DNA of 64,000 bases, from the NCBI GenBank assembly GCA_963773655.1, contig CAVZBX010000003.1:1-64000 (forward strand), written 5' to 3'. Positions 16,982 through 25,579 of the stretch are shown in pieces. The translations under genes were made by a program, and so were the position numbers. How positions within the stretch are numbered: the stretch's first letter is position 1; every line of letters starts with the position of its first letter. The notes below the pieces were generated by a model that was not told where the DNA came from, did no database searches, and was given only the letters and a program-made list of their open reading frames with translations. Source of the stretch: DASSQJ01 sp963773655 (GTDB lineage: Bacteria > Actinomycetota > Actinomycetes > Actinomycetales > Dermatophilaceae).

Positions 16982-18424
16982 TCAGCGGTCGATCTGCATG
17001 ACGACGGCCTTGGGCTCGGTGAAGAACTCGCGCGAGAAGTTCCCGCCCTCGCGCCCGACGCCCGAGTCACCGACGCCGCCGAAGGGCGTCCGCAGGTCGC
17101 GGATGAAGAAGCAGTTGACCCACACCGTGCCGGCCCGCAGCCGCGAGGCGACCCGGTGCGCGCGGGAGAGGTTCTCGGTGAACAGCATCGCGTTGAGGCC
17201 GTAGCGGGTGTCGTTGGCGAGGTGGACCACCTCGTCCTCGGTGTCGAAGGCGTTGACGACGCACACCGGCCCGAAGATCTCCTCGCAGTACGGCGCGGCG
17301 TCGAGGGCGAGGCCGTCGATGACCGTCGGGCGGACCACCCACGAGCCGTCGTCGGCGACGCCGCCGGTGTGGACGGTCCCGCCGAGTGCCCTGGCGGACT
17401 CGACGTAGGACACCACCTTGTCGAAGTGCCGCTTGCTGGCGAGGGAGGAGAACCTCGTCGCGGGGTCGAAGGGGTCGCCGATCGTCAGCGCCTCGGCCGC
17501 CTCGACGAACCGGCGCAGGAACTCGTCGTAGAGGGAGGAGTGGACGAAGAGCCGCGACCCGGCGAGGCAGATCTGCCCGGCGTTGCGGAAGATCGCCTCG
17601 ACGGCCCAGTGGACGGCGTTGTCGACGTCGGCGTCCTCGAACACGATGTTCGCGCCCTTGCCGCCGAGCTCGAGGGACACCGGGGCGAGGTGGGTCGCCG
17701 CCGACGCCATGACCTGCTTGCCGGTCGTCGAGGAGCCGGTGAAGGTCACCCGGTCGACCCGGTCGTCGCCGGTGAGCGTCGCACCCGCGGGTGCCCCGTA
17801 GCCGTTGACGACGTTGAGCACGCCCGGCGGGAAGCCGGCCTCGACCGCCAGGCGCCCCAGCATCGTCACCGACGCCGGGGTGTCCTCGCTGGGCTTGATG
17901 ATGCACGTGTTGCCCCACGCGATCGCCGGCGCGATCTTCCACGAGGCCATCATCAGCGGGAAGTTCCACGGACTGATCGCGGCGACGACGCCGGCCGGCC
18001 CGAACTCGCTGTAGGTGTGGTGCCCGGAGTCCATCGGGTAGACCTCGCCGACGGCGTCGCGCTGGTGGTCGGCGAAGAACCGGAAGTTCCACACCGACCG
18101 GGCGACGTCGTGCCTGGCCTGCTCGAACGGCTTGGCCATGTTGGTGGAGTCCAGCCGCGCCAGCTCGTCGGCGCGCTCCTCCATCAGGTCGGCGAGGCGG
18201 TGGATGGCCCTGGCCCGCTCGACCCGTCCCATCCGCGGCCACGGGCCCTCGTCGAAGGCCCGGCGCGCGCTCTCGACGGCCCGCTCGGCGTCCTTCTCGG
18301 AGGCCTCGGCCGCCTGGGCCCACACCTCGCGCGTCCAGGGGTTCCAGACGTCGAAGCGCCTGCCGTCGATCGACTCGACCTCCTCGTTGTCGATGATGTG
18401 GCCGAAGAAGGGGAGCTCAGCCAT
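16982..18424 (-). CDS. dmpC: 2-hydroxymuconic semialdehyde dehydrogenase
   Basis: A 480-residue NAD-dependent aldehyde dehydrogenase that oxidises 2-hydroxymuconate semialdehyde, the ring-cleavage product of catechol, to 2-hydroxymuconate. ALDH landmarks are SPWNFPLMMASWKIAPA, IIKPSEDTPAS, the NAD-site FTGSSTTGKQVM, the catalytic Glu in LELGGKGANIVF and the catalytic Cys in NAGQICLAGSR. The specific call rests on strong overall resemblance to XylG/DmpC-type enzymes and on position: it is the last gene of the lower-pathway operon, 92 nt after the decarboxylase. A related substrate such as 5-carboxymethyl-2-hydroxymuconate semialdehyde is less likely given the neighbours. Confidence 0.88.
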   Translation of the reverse strand: MAELPFFGHIIDNEEVESIDGRRFDVWNPWTREVWAQAAEASEKDAERAVESARRAFDEGPWPRMGRVERARAIHRLADLMEERADELARLDSTNMAKPFEQARHDVARSVWNFRFFADHQRDAVGEVYPMDSGHHTYSEFGPAGVVAAISPWNFPLMMASWKIAPAIAWGNTCIIKPSEDTPASVTMLGRLAVEAGFPPGVLNVVNGYGAPAGATLTGDDRVDRVTFTGSSTTGKQVMASAATHLAPVSLELGGKGANIVFEDADVDNAVHWAVEAIFRNAGQICLAGSRLFVHSSLYDEFLRRFVEAAEALTIGDPFDPATRFSSLASKRHFDKVVSYVESARALGGTVHTGGVADDGSWVVRPTVIDGLALDAAPYCEEIFGPVCVVNAFDTEDEVVHLANDTRYGLNAMLFTENLSRAHRVASRLRAGTVWVNCFFIRDLRTPFGGVGDSGVGREGGNFSREFFTEPKAVVMQIDR

Positions 18425-18516
18425 GCCCGTGCCTCTCGTGTCGGGGGCGGCCGCGGCCGCCGGGGGTGTGGTCGGTGTCGGTGCTCGCGCGCAGTGCGGT
18501 CACGGGGCTTCCCGTC

Positions 18517-19344
18517 TCACGCGCTGCCGCCCCGGAGGAAGATCGATCCGAGGGAGGTGAAGTGCAGGCCGACCGAGACCCCCGGCGGCGCGAACACCGC
18601 ATCGGTCATCCCCCCGGTGAGCACGATCCAGCCCGGCTCGAGGGCGTGGCCGCGTCGGGCCAGGTCGCCCGCCGCCAGCGCGAGCGCCTCGCCGGGGTGC
18701 CCCTGGACGGCCGCGCCGGTCGCGGAGTCGACGACCTGCCCGTCGACCTCGACGAGCACGCCCTCGAGGGCGAGGTCGAGGTCGGTGGGTGGCAGGGCGA
18801 CCGGCCCGGTGACGAACGCGCCCGAGGAGGCGTTGTCGGCGGCGACGTCGCCGGCGGTGAACCGGAAGTTGCGGTAGCGGCTGTCGATGACCTCGGCCCC
18901 GCCCCACACCGACTCCACCGCCGCCATCGCCGTCGCCGCGGTCACCCCCGGCCCCTCGAGCCGGTCGCCCATGACGAAGACGATCTCCGGCTCGACCCGC
19001 GGGTGGATGAGCCGGTCCTGCGGCACCGGGTCGCCGACCGGCAGCACCATCGCGTCGGTGAGCCAGGCGACGAAGGGCACGTGCACGCCCATCCGCTGCT
19101 GCTTGGCCCGGCTGGTCAGGCCCAGCTTGACCCCGATGAGCCGCTCGCCGCGCTCGAGCCGCAGCTGGAGCGTCCGGTCCTGGACCGCGTACCCGGTGTC
19201 GAGGTCGAGCTCCGGCCACTCGTCGGTGAACGGCTCGCGCTCGCGGCGCTCGTCCTCGCAGGCCAGCAGCTCGCGGGCGACGGACTCGACGTCCCAGCCG
19301 CCCTCGGGGGCCGCGCCCACCGCGGTCGCCGTGGCGTCGCCCAT
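18517..19344 (-). CDS. dmpH: 4-oxalocrotonate decarboxylase
   Basis: A 275-residue member of the hydratase/decarboxylase family. It decarboxylates 2-oxo-3-hexenedioate to 2-hydroxypenta-2,4-dienoate. Diagnostic stretches IGVKLGLTSRAKQQRMGVHV, RLIHPRVEPEIVFVM, VIDSRYRNFRF, ADNASSGAFVTG and VLTGGMTDAV match XylI/DmpH rather than the hydratase paralogue. ATG at 19344 overlaps the aldolase stop (TGATG), so the two are translationally coupled. Order hydratase, acylating dehydrogenase, aldolase, decarboxylase is the same as in xylJQKI and dmpEFGH. Confidence 0.87.
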   Translation of the reverse strand: MGDATATAVGAAPEGGWDVESVARELLACEDERREREPFTDEWPELDLDTGYAVQDRTLQLRLERGERLIGVKLGLTSRAKQQRMGVHVPFVAWLTDAMVLPVGDPVPQDRLIHPRVEPEIVFVMGDRLEGPGVTAATAMAAVESVWGGAEVIDSRYRNFRFTAGDVAADNASSGAFVTGPVALPPTDLDLALEGVLVEVDGQVVDSATGAAVQGHPGEALALAAGDLARRGHALEPGWIVLTGGMTDAVFAPPGVSVGLHFTSLGSIFLRGGSA

Positions 19345-20492
19345 CAGCGCACCCCGGCCGCGGCGAGGTCGCCGTGCTCGACCTCGAGCTCGCGCTCCTC
19401 GGCGAGCTGGATGGCGATGTCGATGATCATGTCCTCCTGGCCGCCGACGTACCCGGCCTCCCCGACCTTGGTGAGGATCTCGTGCGCCGGCACGCCGTAG
19501 CGTTCCGCGGCCCGTTCGGCGTGGAGCAGGAAGCTCGAGTACACCCCCGCGTACCCCTGGGTGATCGACGCACGGTCCATCCACGGCAGGCGCGGGATGA
19601 ACGGGCGCACCACGTCCTCGGCCGCGGAGAGCACCTCGCCGAGGTCGATGCCGGTGCGGATCCCCAGCCGCTCGTAGGTCGCCGCGAGCACCTCGGTGGG
19701 GGAGTTGCCGGCGCCGGCGCCGAGGGCACACAGGGCGCCGTCGATCTGCTTGGCGCCCGCCTGGTAGGCGAGCACCGAGTTGGCGACGCCCATCGAGAGG
19801 TTCTGGTGACCGTGGAAGCCGACCTGGGCCTGAGGCCCCACCTCGTCGAGGACGGCGCGGATCCGCTCCTGGGCGGTGTCGAGCACGAGCGCGCCGGCGG
19901 AGTCGACGACGTAGACGCACTGGGCCCCGGCGTCGACCATGATCCGGGCCTGCTCGGCGAGCTTCTGCGGCGTCGCCTTGTGGGCGAGCATGAGGAACCC
20001 GACGGTCTCCATCCCCAGCTCGCGCGCCGCGCCGAAGTGCTGGATCGACACGTCCGCCTCGGTGCAGTGGGTCGCCACCCGGGCCACCGAGGCACCGGCG
20101 TCGTGGGCCGCCCGCAGGTGGTGCAGGGTGCCGAGCCCGGGGAGGATGAGCACCGCGATCCTCGCCCGCGTCGCCTCGTCGACGGCGGCCCGGATGAGCT
20201 GCATCTCGTCGACCTTGGAGAAGCCGTAGTTGAAGCTCGAGCCGCCGAGGCCGTCGCCGTGGCTGACCTCGATGACCTGCACGCCGGCGGTGTCGAGGGC
20301 GTGCACGACCCCGCGCACCTGCTCCTCGGTGTACTGGTGCTGCATCGCGTGCGAGCCGTCGCGCAGGGTGGAGTCGGTGATCCGCAGGTCGGTCTCGCCG
20401 CCGGCGGTGGGCAGGTGCTCGAGCACGTCGGTCTCGGTGACCGGCTCGGTGACGACGGGGGTGTCCTCGGGACGGATGGTCATGTCGCCCAT
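19344..20492 (-). CDS. dmpG: 4-hydroxy-2-oxovalerate aldolase
   Basis: This 382-residue enzyme cleaves 4-hydroxy-2-oxopentanoate into pyruvate and acetaldehyde. The DRE-TIM/HMGL barrel begins at about residue 35 with RITDSTLRDGSHAMQHQYT (catalytic Arg/Asp and metal-site Asp) and includes the metal-site VGFHGHQNLSMGVANS. The C-terminal communication domain ends TKVGEAGYVGGQEDMIIDIA. The 30-35 residue N-terminal leader is longer than in typical family members; a second ATG (codon 4) makes little difference. It is 3 nt from the acetaldehyde dehydrogenase gene. The two proteins form a channelling complex in characterised systems. Confidence 0.93.
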   Translation of the reverse strand: MGDMTIRPEDTPVVTEPVTETDVLEHLPTAGGETDLRITDSTLRDGSHAMQHQYTEEQVRGVVHALDTAGVQVIEVSHGDGLGGSSFNYGFSKVDEMQLIRAAVDEATRARIAVLILPGLGTLHHLRAAHDAGASVARVATHCTEADVSIQHFGAARELGMETVGFLMLAHKATPQKLAEQARIMVDAGAQCVYVVDSAGALVLDTAQERIRAVLDEVGPQAQVGFHGHQNLSMGVANSVLAYQAGAKQIDGALCALGAGAGNSPTEVLAATYERLGIRTGIDLGEVLSAAEDVVRPFIPRLPWMDRASITQGYAGVYSSFLLHAERAAERYGVPAHEILTKVGEAGYVGGQEDMIIDIAIQLAEERELEVEHGDLAAAGVR

Positions 20493-20495
20493 GGC

Positions 20496-21512
20496 TCAGA
20501 CTCCTGCGGTGGCGGTGGCGGTGGTCGGGGCGGCGGCGTCGGGGGTCTCCCCGAGGGCCGCGGAGGACTTCCACGTCGACTCGACGCCGAGCCGGTGGGA
20601 GACCAGGAGGTCGCCGACGCGGGCGGCGGCCGAGGTGATGATGTCGAGGTTGCCGGCGTAGTCGGGCAGGTAGTCGCCCCGACCCCTGACCTCGATCGGT
20701 ACGAACACCCGCGCGGTCCCGTTCCACAGCTCGCGGGCGTGGTCGAACTGGGGGTCGGTGCGCAGGTGGTACCCGGGCACGTACTCCTGCACGGTGGCGA
20801 CCATCGCGTGGATCGACTCCAGGATCCGGTCCTGGAGCTCGCCCGGCTCCCCGGCCTCCGGGGGCACGGCGCAGAACACCGAGTTGCGCATCATCAGCGG
20901 GGGCTCGACCGGGTTGAGGATGATGATCGCCTTGCCGGTGGCGGCGCCGCCCACCTTGACCACCGCGTCGGAGGTGGTCTCGGTGAACTCGTCGATGTTG
21001 GCGCGGGTGCCGGGCCCGGCCGACCTGCTCGACACCGACGCGACGATCTCGGCGTAGGGCACGGGCACGATGCTCGAGACCGCGTGGACCATCGGGATGG
21101 TCGCCTGCCCGCCGCAGGTGATCATGTTGACGTTGGTCGCGTCGAGGTTGAACTCGAGGTTGATCGGCGGGCAGAGGTACGGGCCCACCGCCGCCGGGGT
21201 GAGGTCGACGGCGAGGATGCCGGCCTCGGCGTACCGGGGCGCGTTCGCCTCGTGCGCCTTGGCCGAGGTGGCCTCGAAGACGATGTCGGGCAGCTCGTCC
21301 TGGGCGAGCAGCCAGTCGACGCCCTCGTGGCTGGCCTCGAGGCCGACCGACCGGGCGCGGCGCAGGCCGTCGCTGCTCGGGTCGACGCCGATCATCCAGC
21401 GGGGCTCGATGACCTCGCTGCGGCGCAGCAGCTTGAACATCAGGTCGGTGCCGATGTTGCCCGGGCCGACGATCGCGGCGGTGCCGGTGGTGCGGGTCGG
21501 GGACGCGGTCAT
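20496..21512 (-). CDS. dmpF: Acetaldehyde dehydrogenase (acetylating)
   Basis: The 338-residue partner of the aldolase, converting acetaldehyde, NAD and CoA to acetyl-CoA. ATG at 21512 overlaps the hydratase stop (ATGA). It has the Rossmann start AAIVGPGNIGTDLMFKLL and the catalytic Cys in NMITCGGQATIPMVHAV. Later stretches are GPGTRANIDEFTETTS, NPVEPPLMMRNSVFC and GNLDIITSAAARVGD, all typical of DmpF/BphJ. A C-terminal Ala/Thr-rich extension of about 25 residues is unlike the canonical enzyme. The frame is open far upstream, but only this start is coupled to the preceding gene. Confidence 0.93.
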   Translation of the reverse strand: MTASPTRTTGTAAIVGPGNIGTDLMFKLLRRSEVIEPRWMIGVDPSSDGLRRARSVGLEASHEGVDWLLAQDELPDIVFEATSAKAHEANAPRYAEAGILAVDLTPAAVGPYLCPPINLEFNLDATNVNMITCGGQATIPMVHAVSSIVPVPYAEIVASVSSRSAGPGTRANIDEFTETTSDAVVKVGGAATGKAIIILNPVEPPLMMRNSVFCAVPPEAGEPGELQDRILESIHAMVATVQEYVPGYHLRTDPQFDHARELWNGTARVFVPIEVRGRGDYLPDYAGNLDIITSAAARVGDLLVSHRLGVESTWKSSAALGETPDAAAPTTATATAGV

Positions 21513-22306
21513 GGGGCGCTCCTCTGGACGAATCGGGCGGTGACGCTGCCGAGGCCGGCGAACGTCGCGGTGACGGTGTCGCCCGCGGCGACGGGGACCA
21601 TGGCGCAGACCGCGCCGGGCAGGACGACGTGGCCGGCCTCGAGGGTGACGCCGCGGGCGCCGACGGTGTTGGCCAGCCAGACGAGGGAGGTCAGCGGCGA
21701 GCCGAGCACGGCGCCACCGGCGCCGGTGCCGACGAGCTCGGCGTTGCGGTGCAGGGTGGCCCCGGCCCGGCGCAGGTCGACGTCGCCGACGGCGGTGGGG
21801 GTGGAGCCGAGCACGACCGCCCCCGAGCTGGCGTTGTCGGCGATGGTGTCGAGCAGTCCGATCCTCCAGTCGCGGATGCGGGAGTCGACGATCTCGAGTG
21901 CCGGCAGCACGAAGTCGACGGCCCGCAGCGCCTCGGCCGCCGTGACCCCGGGGCCGCGCAGCGGCGCCCGGAGGACGAACGCAACCTCCGGCTCGATCCG
22001 GGGCTGGAGGAAGCGGTCCACCGGGACGGGTGCGTGCTCGAGGTGGAAGAAGTCGTCGAGCAGGTGGCCGTAGTCGGGCTCGCCGACCCCGAGCAGGCGT
22101 TGCATCGCCACGCTCGTCAACCCGACCTTGTGGCCCTTGACGCTGCGCCCGGACCCGACCAGCTCCTCCACCTGGAGCAGCTGGATCGCGTAGGCGTCCT
22201 CGAGGGTCATCCCCTCGTAGGTGGCGGTGAGCGGCTCCAGCGGCTCGCGGGTCGAGTACGCCTCGAGCAGCCGGTGGGCGGCCTCGGCCCTCGTCGCTGC
22301 GTCCAC
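21509..22306 (-). CDS. dmpE: 2-oxopent-4-enoate (2-hydroxypentadienoate) hydratase
   Basis: This 265-residue enzyme hydrates 2-hydroxypenta-2,4-dienoate to 4-hydroxy-2-oxopentanoate. GTG at 22306 follows AGGAG. GHKVGLTSVAMQRLLGVGEP, RFLQPRIEPEVAFVL, EIVDSRIRDWRIGLLDTIAD, NASSGAVVLG and ALGSPLTSLVWLANTVG distinguish it from its decarboxylase paralogue. It is the first gene of the lower-pathway operon; a 103-nt leader upstream contains the IclR-type palindrome. Confidence 0.88.
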   Translation of the reverse strand: MDAATRAEAAHRLLEAYSTREPLEPLTATYEGMTLEDAYAIQLLQVEELVGSGRSVKGHKVGLTSVAMQRLLGVGEPDYGHLLDDFFHLEHAPVPVDRFLQPRIEPEVAFVLRAPLRGPGVTAAEALRAVDFVLPALEIVDSRIRDWRIGLLDTIADNASSGAVVLGSTPTAVGDVDLRRAGATLHRNAELVGTGAGGAVLGSPLTSLVWLANTVGARGVTLEAGHVVLPGAVCAMVPVAAGDTVTATFAGLGSVTARFVQRSAP

Positions 22307-22380
22307 GGCGGCACTCCTCTCTCGCGGGTCGGGTGCCCGGCCCCTCGACGGTAGGACGGGGGGCCCCGGCGGGAGGGGTC

Positions 22381-22399
22381 CGTTCCGTCACCGGGAACG
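22381..22399. promoter_or_regulatory. Palindromic operator CGTTCC-N7-GGAACG before the lower-pathway operon
   Basis: Perfect 6-bp arms at 22381-22386 and 22394-22399 with a 7-bp spacer. The site is 75 nt upstream of the dmpE start and about 30-50 nt upstream of a possible minus-strand -10 (TACCGT, 22353-22348). Two more copies with the same spacing exist in the window, all in the phenol cluster. Binding by one or both adjacent IclR proteins is inferred. Confidence 0.75.
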
Positions 22400-22409
22400 T
22401 CGGCGCCGG

Positions 22410-23210
22410 TCAGCGGACCCCGCGGGCGATCCGCCGGGTGGCGGCGACGAGGAGCGGTACCAGCCGGTCCACCCGGGGCGCCACGGTCGGGGTCGGCCCG
22501 AAGACGGACAGGCCGGCGACCGCCACGCCACGGCGCACGACCGGGACCGCGACGGACGAGGAGTCCTCGAAGGACTCGCTGTGTGAGACCGCGAACCCCT
22601 GCTGGCGGGTCTGCTCCAGCGCCCGGTCCCAGTCGGCGGCGGTGCGGACCGTGTGGCTGACGCGCGGCGGGAACCCGGCCTCCCGGCGGGCCCGAGCCAC
22701 CTCGGGGTTGAACGCCGCGATCGCCTTGCCGCTGCTCGTCACGTGCGCCGGGAAGCGGCGTCCGACGTGACCCAGCACGTGGACGCCGTCGGGGCTCTCG
22801 ATCCGCTCGACGAACACGGTGTCCGGTCCGTCGGGCACGGCGAGGTTGACGGTGAGGCCGGTGACGGAGGCGACCTGCCGGACGATGGGCAAAGCGGCGT
22901 GGCGCAGCTCGTTGCGGGCCTGGGCGAGGTGGCCGAGCTCGAACAGGTGCAGCCCGAGCCGGTACTGGCCGCTCACCGGGTCCTGCTCGGCGAAGCCCCG
23001 GCTGACCAGCGTCTGGAGCAGGCGGTGGGCCGTGGACTTGGCCACGCCGAGGCGGCGGGCGATGTCGGAGACGCCGAGCGAGCCGTCGAGCGCGAAGCAC
23101 TCGAGCACGTCCAGGGCGGTGCCGACCGACTTCAGCCCCGCACTGTCGTCGCCGTGCACGCGCTTGGGGGTGGTGGCGCACCAGGCGCTGTCGTGCACGG
23201 TCGTCGTCAT
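22410..23210 (-). CDS. IclR family transcriptional regulator (lower-pathway side)
   Basis: A 266-residue regulator with an N-terminal winged helix (GLKSVGTALDVLECF, VSDIARRLGVAKSTAHRLLQ) and a C-terminal effector domain (VNLAVPDGPDTVFVERIES, GRRFPAHVTSSGKAIAAF, VSHSESFEDSSSVAVPV). It ends 103 nt before the dmpE start and runs in the same direction as that operon. It is divergent from the second IclR gene across 67 nt. Placement beside the CGTTCC-N7-GGAACG sites suggests it senses a phenol-pathway intermediate; the effector is unknown. Confidence 0.9.
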   Translation of the reverse strand: MTTTVHDSAWCATTPKRVHGDDSAGLKSVGTALDVLECFALDGSLGVSDIARRLGVAKSTAHRLLQTLVSRGFAEQDPVSGQYRLGLHLFELGHLAQARNELRHAALPIVRQVASVTGLTVNLAVPDGPDTVFVERIESPDGVHVLGHVGRRFPAHVTSSGKAIAAFNPEVARARREAGFPPRVSHTVRTAADWDRALEQTRQQGFAVSHSESFEDSSSVAVPVVRRGVAVAGLSVFGPTPTVAPRVDRLVPLLVAATRRIARGVR

Positions 23211-23277
23211 CGCGGCTCCTTCGCCCGGGCGGGTCGTTGCCGTCGACAGTGGGGCCGGCGCGTGGTTCCATCAAGGC

Positions 23278-24087
23278 ATGCGTTCCAGTGACCGGAACGA
23301 TGTGGCTCAGGTCGCATCCCGGGCCGGGCGGCCCGACCCGGTGCCCGGGTCGGTGCTGGGACGGGCCGCGGCCGTCATCGGTGCCTTCGACGAGGACCAC
23401 CCGGTGCTCGGCATCGGCGAGCTGGCGCGCCGCACCGGCCTGGCGAAGTCGACGGTGCACCGCCTCGTCACCGAGCTGGTCGCCCTGCGTGTCCTCGACC
23501 GCGCCGAGGAGGGCCCGGGGTGCTACCGCCTCGGGATGTGGCTGTTCGAGCTCGGCGAGCTCGTGCCCGCCCACCGCTCCCTGTCCGACGCGGCGCTGCC
23601 CATCATGGAGGACCTGCTCGAGGCCACCCACCAGCGGATCCATCTCGCCGTGCTCGACGGCGTCGACGTCGTCTACGTGGAGATCCTCGGCGCGCTCGAC
23701 CGCTCGCTCTCCTCCCGGACCGGCGGCCGGATCCCTGCCCACGCCACCGGCGTCGGCAAGGCGATCCTCGCGTACTCGCCGAAGGCGGTCGTCCGCGAGC
23801 GGATCGAGGCCGGGCTGCCGCGCCTGACCCCGCGCACCATCGCCACCCCCGGGGCCCTGGACCGCGAGCTGCGGGTCATCCGCTCCGAGGGCACCGCGTA
23901 CGACCGCGAGGAGTCGCACGTCGGCATCTCCTGCGTCGCGGCGCCGGTCTTCGGCTCCAACCGCCGGGTGCGTGCCGGCCTGTCGATCACCGGACGCACC
24001 TCGGCCATCGACCCGGCACGCCACGGCGGTGCGGTGCGCACCGCGGCGTTCACCCTGAGCCGGACCCTGCGCGAGTCCGGCCTCTGA
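23278..24087 (+). CDS. IclR family transcriptional regulator (hydroxylase side)
   Basis: Second IclR protein, 269 residues from ATG 23278. Winged helix LGIGELARRTGLAKSTVHRL; effector domain IHLAVLDGVDVVYVEILGA, GGRIPAHATGVGKAIL and SHVGISCVAAPVFGSNR. It converges on the phenol hydroxylase reductase gene. The ATG is poorly served by a ribosome site and is followed at once by the palindrome 23281-23299; the in-frame GTG at 23302, just downstream of that palindrome, may be the true start (261 residues), leaving the operator upstream. The two IclR proteins differ clearly and are not recent duplicates. Confidence 0.9.
   Translation: MRSSDRNDVAQVASRAGRPDPVPGSVLGRAAAVIGAFDEDHPVLGIGELARRTGLAKSTVHRLVTELVALRVLDRAEEGPGCYRLGMWLFELGELVPAHRSLSDAALPIMEDLLEATHQRIHLAVLDGVDVVYVEILGALDRSLSSRTGGRIPAHATGVGKAILAYSPKAVVRERIEAGLPRLTPRTIATPGALDRELRVIRSEGTAYDREESHVGISCVAAPVFGSNRRVRAGLSITGRTSAIDPARHGGAVRTAAFTLSRTLRESGL
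23281..23299. promoter_or_regulatory. Palindromic operator CGTTCC-N7-GGAACG at the divergent IclR pair
   Basis: Arms 23281-23286 and 23294-23299, same sequence and spacing as the sites at 22381 and 30484. It overlaps the first codons of the plus-strand IclR gene as drawn and is 71 nt upstream of the other IclR start, which suits autoregulation of one or both regulators. Confidence 0.7.
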
Positions 24088-24134
24088 CCCCGCCGACCTG
24101 GGGGTGGGCGGGTGGTGCCGGGGGGTCGAGGGCG

Positions 24135-25229
24135 TCAGCGCTTGATGAGCGGGGAGCGGACCCCGCCGCCGGCCTTGTCGCCCTCGTTGAAGAAGTCCTC
24201 GCGGTGGATGTCGCGGGGGAAGAGCCGCTTGCCCATGAGCGTCTTCAGCGCCGCCTCGACCATCGGCGGCGGCCCGCAGAGGTACCCGGCGCACCCCGAG
24301 AGGGTCGGGTGGTCGGCGGCGATGACGTCGGTGACCAGCCCGAAGCCGTACCCCTCCGCGTCCGCGCCGCAGTCCTCGGCGGTCTCCTCCGACAGGCACG
24401 GCCGGTAGGTGAACTGTTCCGGGTACCTCTCGGCGAGCGAGCGGAAGACGTCGACGTCGTAGAGCCACTCCCGGCTGCGTGCCCCCTGGTAGAGGGTGAG
24501 GTGCCCGGCGTAGGCGCCGTCCTCGAGGGCGTGCCGGATCATCGACTTCAGCGGGGCCAGGCCGGTGCCCCCGCCGACGAGGATCGCGTGGCGGTCGCCG
24601 TCGGTCTCGAGGACGAAGCGGCCGTACGGCCCGGAGACCGCGACGGTGTCGCCCGGCGTCAGCCCGGCGAACACCCAGCCGTCGGTGCCCCGACCGCCGG
24701 GGACGTTCCGGATGTGGAACTCCAGGCGGCGGGGCTCCGTCGGCGGCGAGGCGATGGACCACGTCCGGTCCACCGCCGGCAGCCCGTCGCGGGCCGGCAC
24801 CTGGAACTTCAGGTACTGCCCGGCGTTGAAGCCCATCTCGCGGTCCAGCTCGAGGACCAGGCGCACGGTGTCCCGGGCGATCTCGGTGAGCTCGACGACG
24901 GTGCCGGAGTAGTCCTCGACGGGGTGGACGGGGACGGACTCGTCGACGTCGATGTCGGCCTCGATGACGACGTCGGAACGAGGGCAGGCCACGCACGGCA
25001 GCAGCTTGCCCTCGTCCCGCTCGTAGTCCATGAGGGCGAACGAGCTCGCCGCGCCGTGGTCGACCTCGCCGTCGAGCACGTCGGCCTTGCACGTGGCACA
25101 GGTCCCGTGGGTGCAGGAGTGGGGCAGCCAGACGCCGCTGCGGAGGCAGGCGTCGAGGATGCTCTGGTCCTCACGGCACTCGACCTCGCGGCCGAGCGGC
25201 TCGACGGTGATGGTGTGGGTCGCGGTCAT
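24135..25229 (-). CDS. dmpP: Phenol hydroxylase reductase component
   Basis: The 364-residue iron-sulfur flavoprotein that passes electrons from NADH to the diiron hydroxylase. Residues 1-90 form a plant-type 2Fe-2S domain with Cys in LPHSCTHGTCATCKADVL and LLPCVACPRSD. An FAD-binding domain follows (FNAGQYLKFQVP, VDRTWSIASPPTE), then an NAD domain (HAILVGGGTGLAPLKSMI, GYLCGPPPMVEAAL). ATG at 25229 has GGAGGAGG upstream. It is the last gene of the hydroxylase operon, 20 nt after dmpO. Confidence 0.94.
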   Translation of the reverse strand: MTATHTITVEPLGREVECREDQSILDACLRSGVWLPHSCTHGTCATCKADVLDGEVDHGAASSFALMDYERDEGKLLPCVACPRSDVVIEADIDVDESVPVHPVEDYSGTVVELTEIARDTVRLVLELDREMGFNAGQYLKFQVPARDGLPAVDRTWSIASPPTEPRRLEFHIRNVPGGRGTDGWVFAGLTPGDTVAVSGPYGRFVLETDGDRHAILVGGGTGLAPLKSMIRHALEDGAYAGHLTLYQGARSREWLYDVDVFRSLAERYPEQFTYRPCLSEETAEDCGADAEGYGFGLVTDVIAADHPTLSGCAGYLCGPPPMVEAALKTLMGKRLFPRDIHREDFFNEGDKAGGGVRSPLIKR

Positions 25230-25249
25230 GGTGGGCTCGTCCTCCTCCG

Positions 25250-25576
25250 TCAGGCGACGACGCGCATCCCGATGACGTCCTTGTGCCCGATGCCGATCTC
25301 CTCGAGGGTCTGGTCGTCGCGGGGCTCGAACTGCTCACCGTGCAGGCTCCAGACGCGGCGGGCGGCCGGGTCGAAGTCGGGGTCCTCCTCGGCGTACGGG
25401 ACGACGAGGGCGTTCCAGAAGTCGCCCCACGTCATCGCCCTCGGGGCCCGGAAGCACGCCGCGGCGCAGAACCACGGGTTCTCCTGGAACCACAGGTGGA
25501 CCAGCTGGTCGTCGCCGTACAGCTCCTGGCGGGAGCGGGACGGGAACTCGTAGGTGCCGATGCTCCTGACGGTCAT
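25250..25576 (-). CDS. dmpO: Phenol hydroxylase gamma (small) subunit
   Basis: A 108-residue protein beginning MTVRSIGTYEFPSRSRQELY, typical of the DmpO/TomA4 hydroxylase subunit that completes the (alpha-beta-gamma)2 oxygenase. NPWFCAAACFRAP and HKDVIGMRVV are characteristic regions. Its ATG lies 3 nt after the dmpN stop and follows GGAGG, so expression is tightly linked. Confidence 0.92.
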   Translation of the reverse strand: MTVRSIGTYEFPSRSRQELYGDDQLVHLWFQENPWFCAAACFRAPRAMTWGDFWNALVVPYAEEDPDFDPAARRVWSLHGEQFEPRDDQTLEEIGIGHKDVIGMRVVA

Positions 25577-25579
25577 GGC

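Noticed and set aside
22207..25092. 961-residue minus-strand frame spanning the IclR genes and dmpP
   Set aside because: It crosses four recognised genes in the wrong phase or strand and has no domain of its own.
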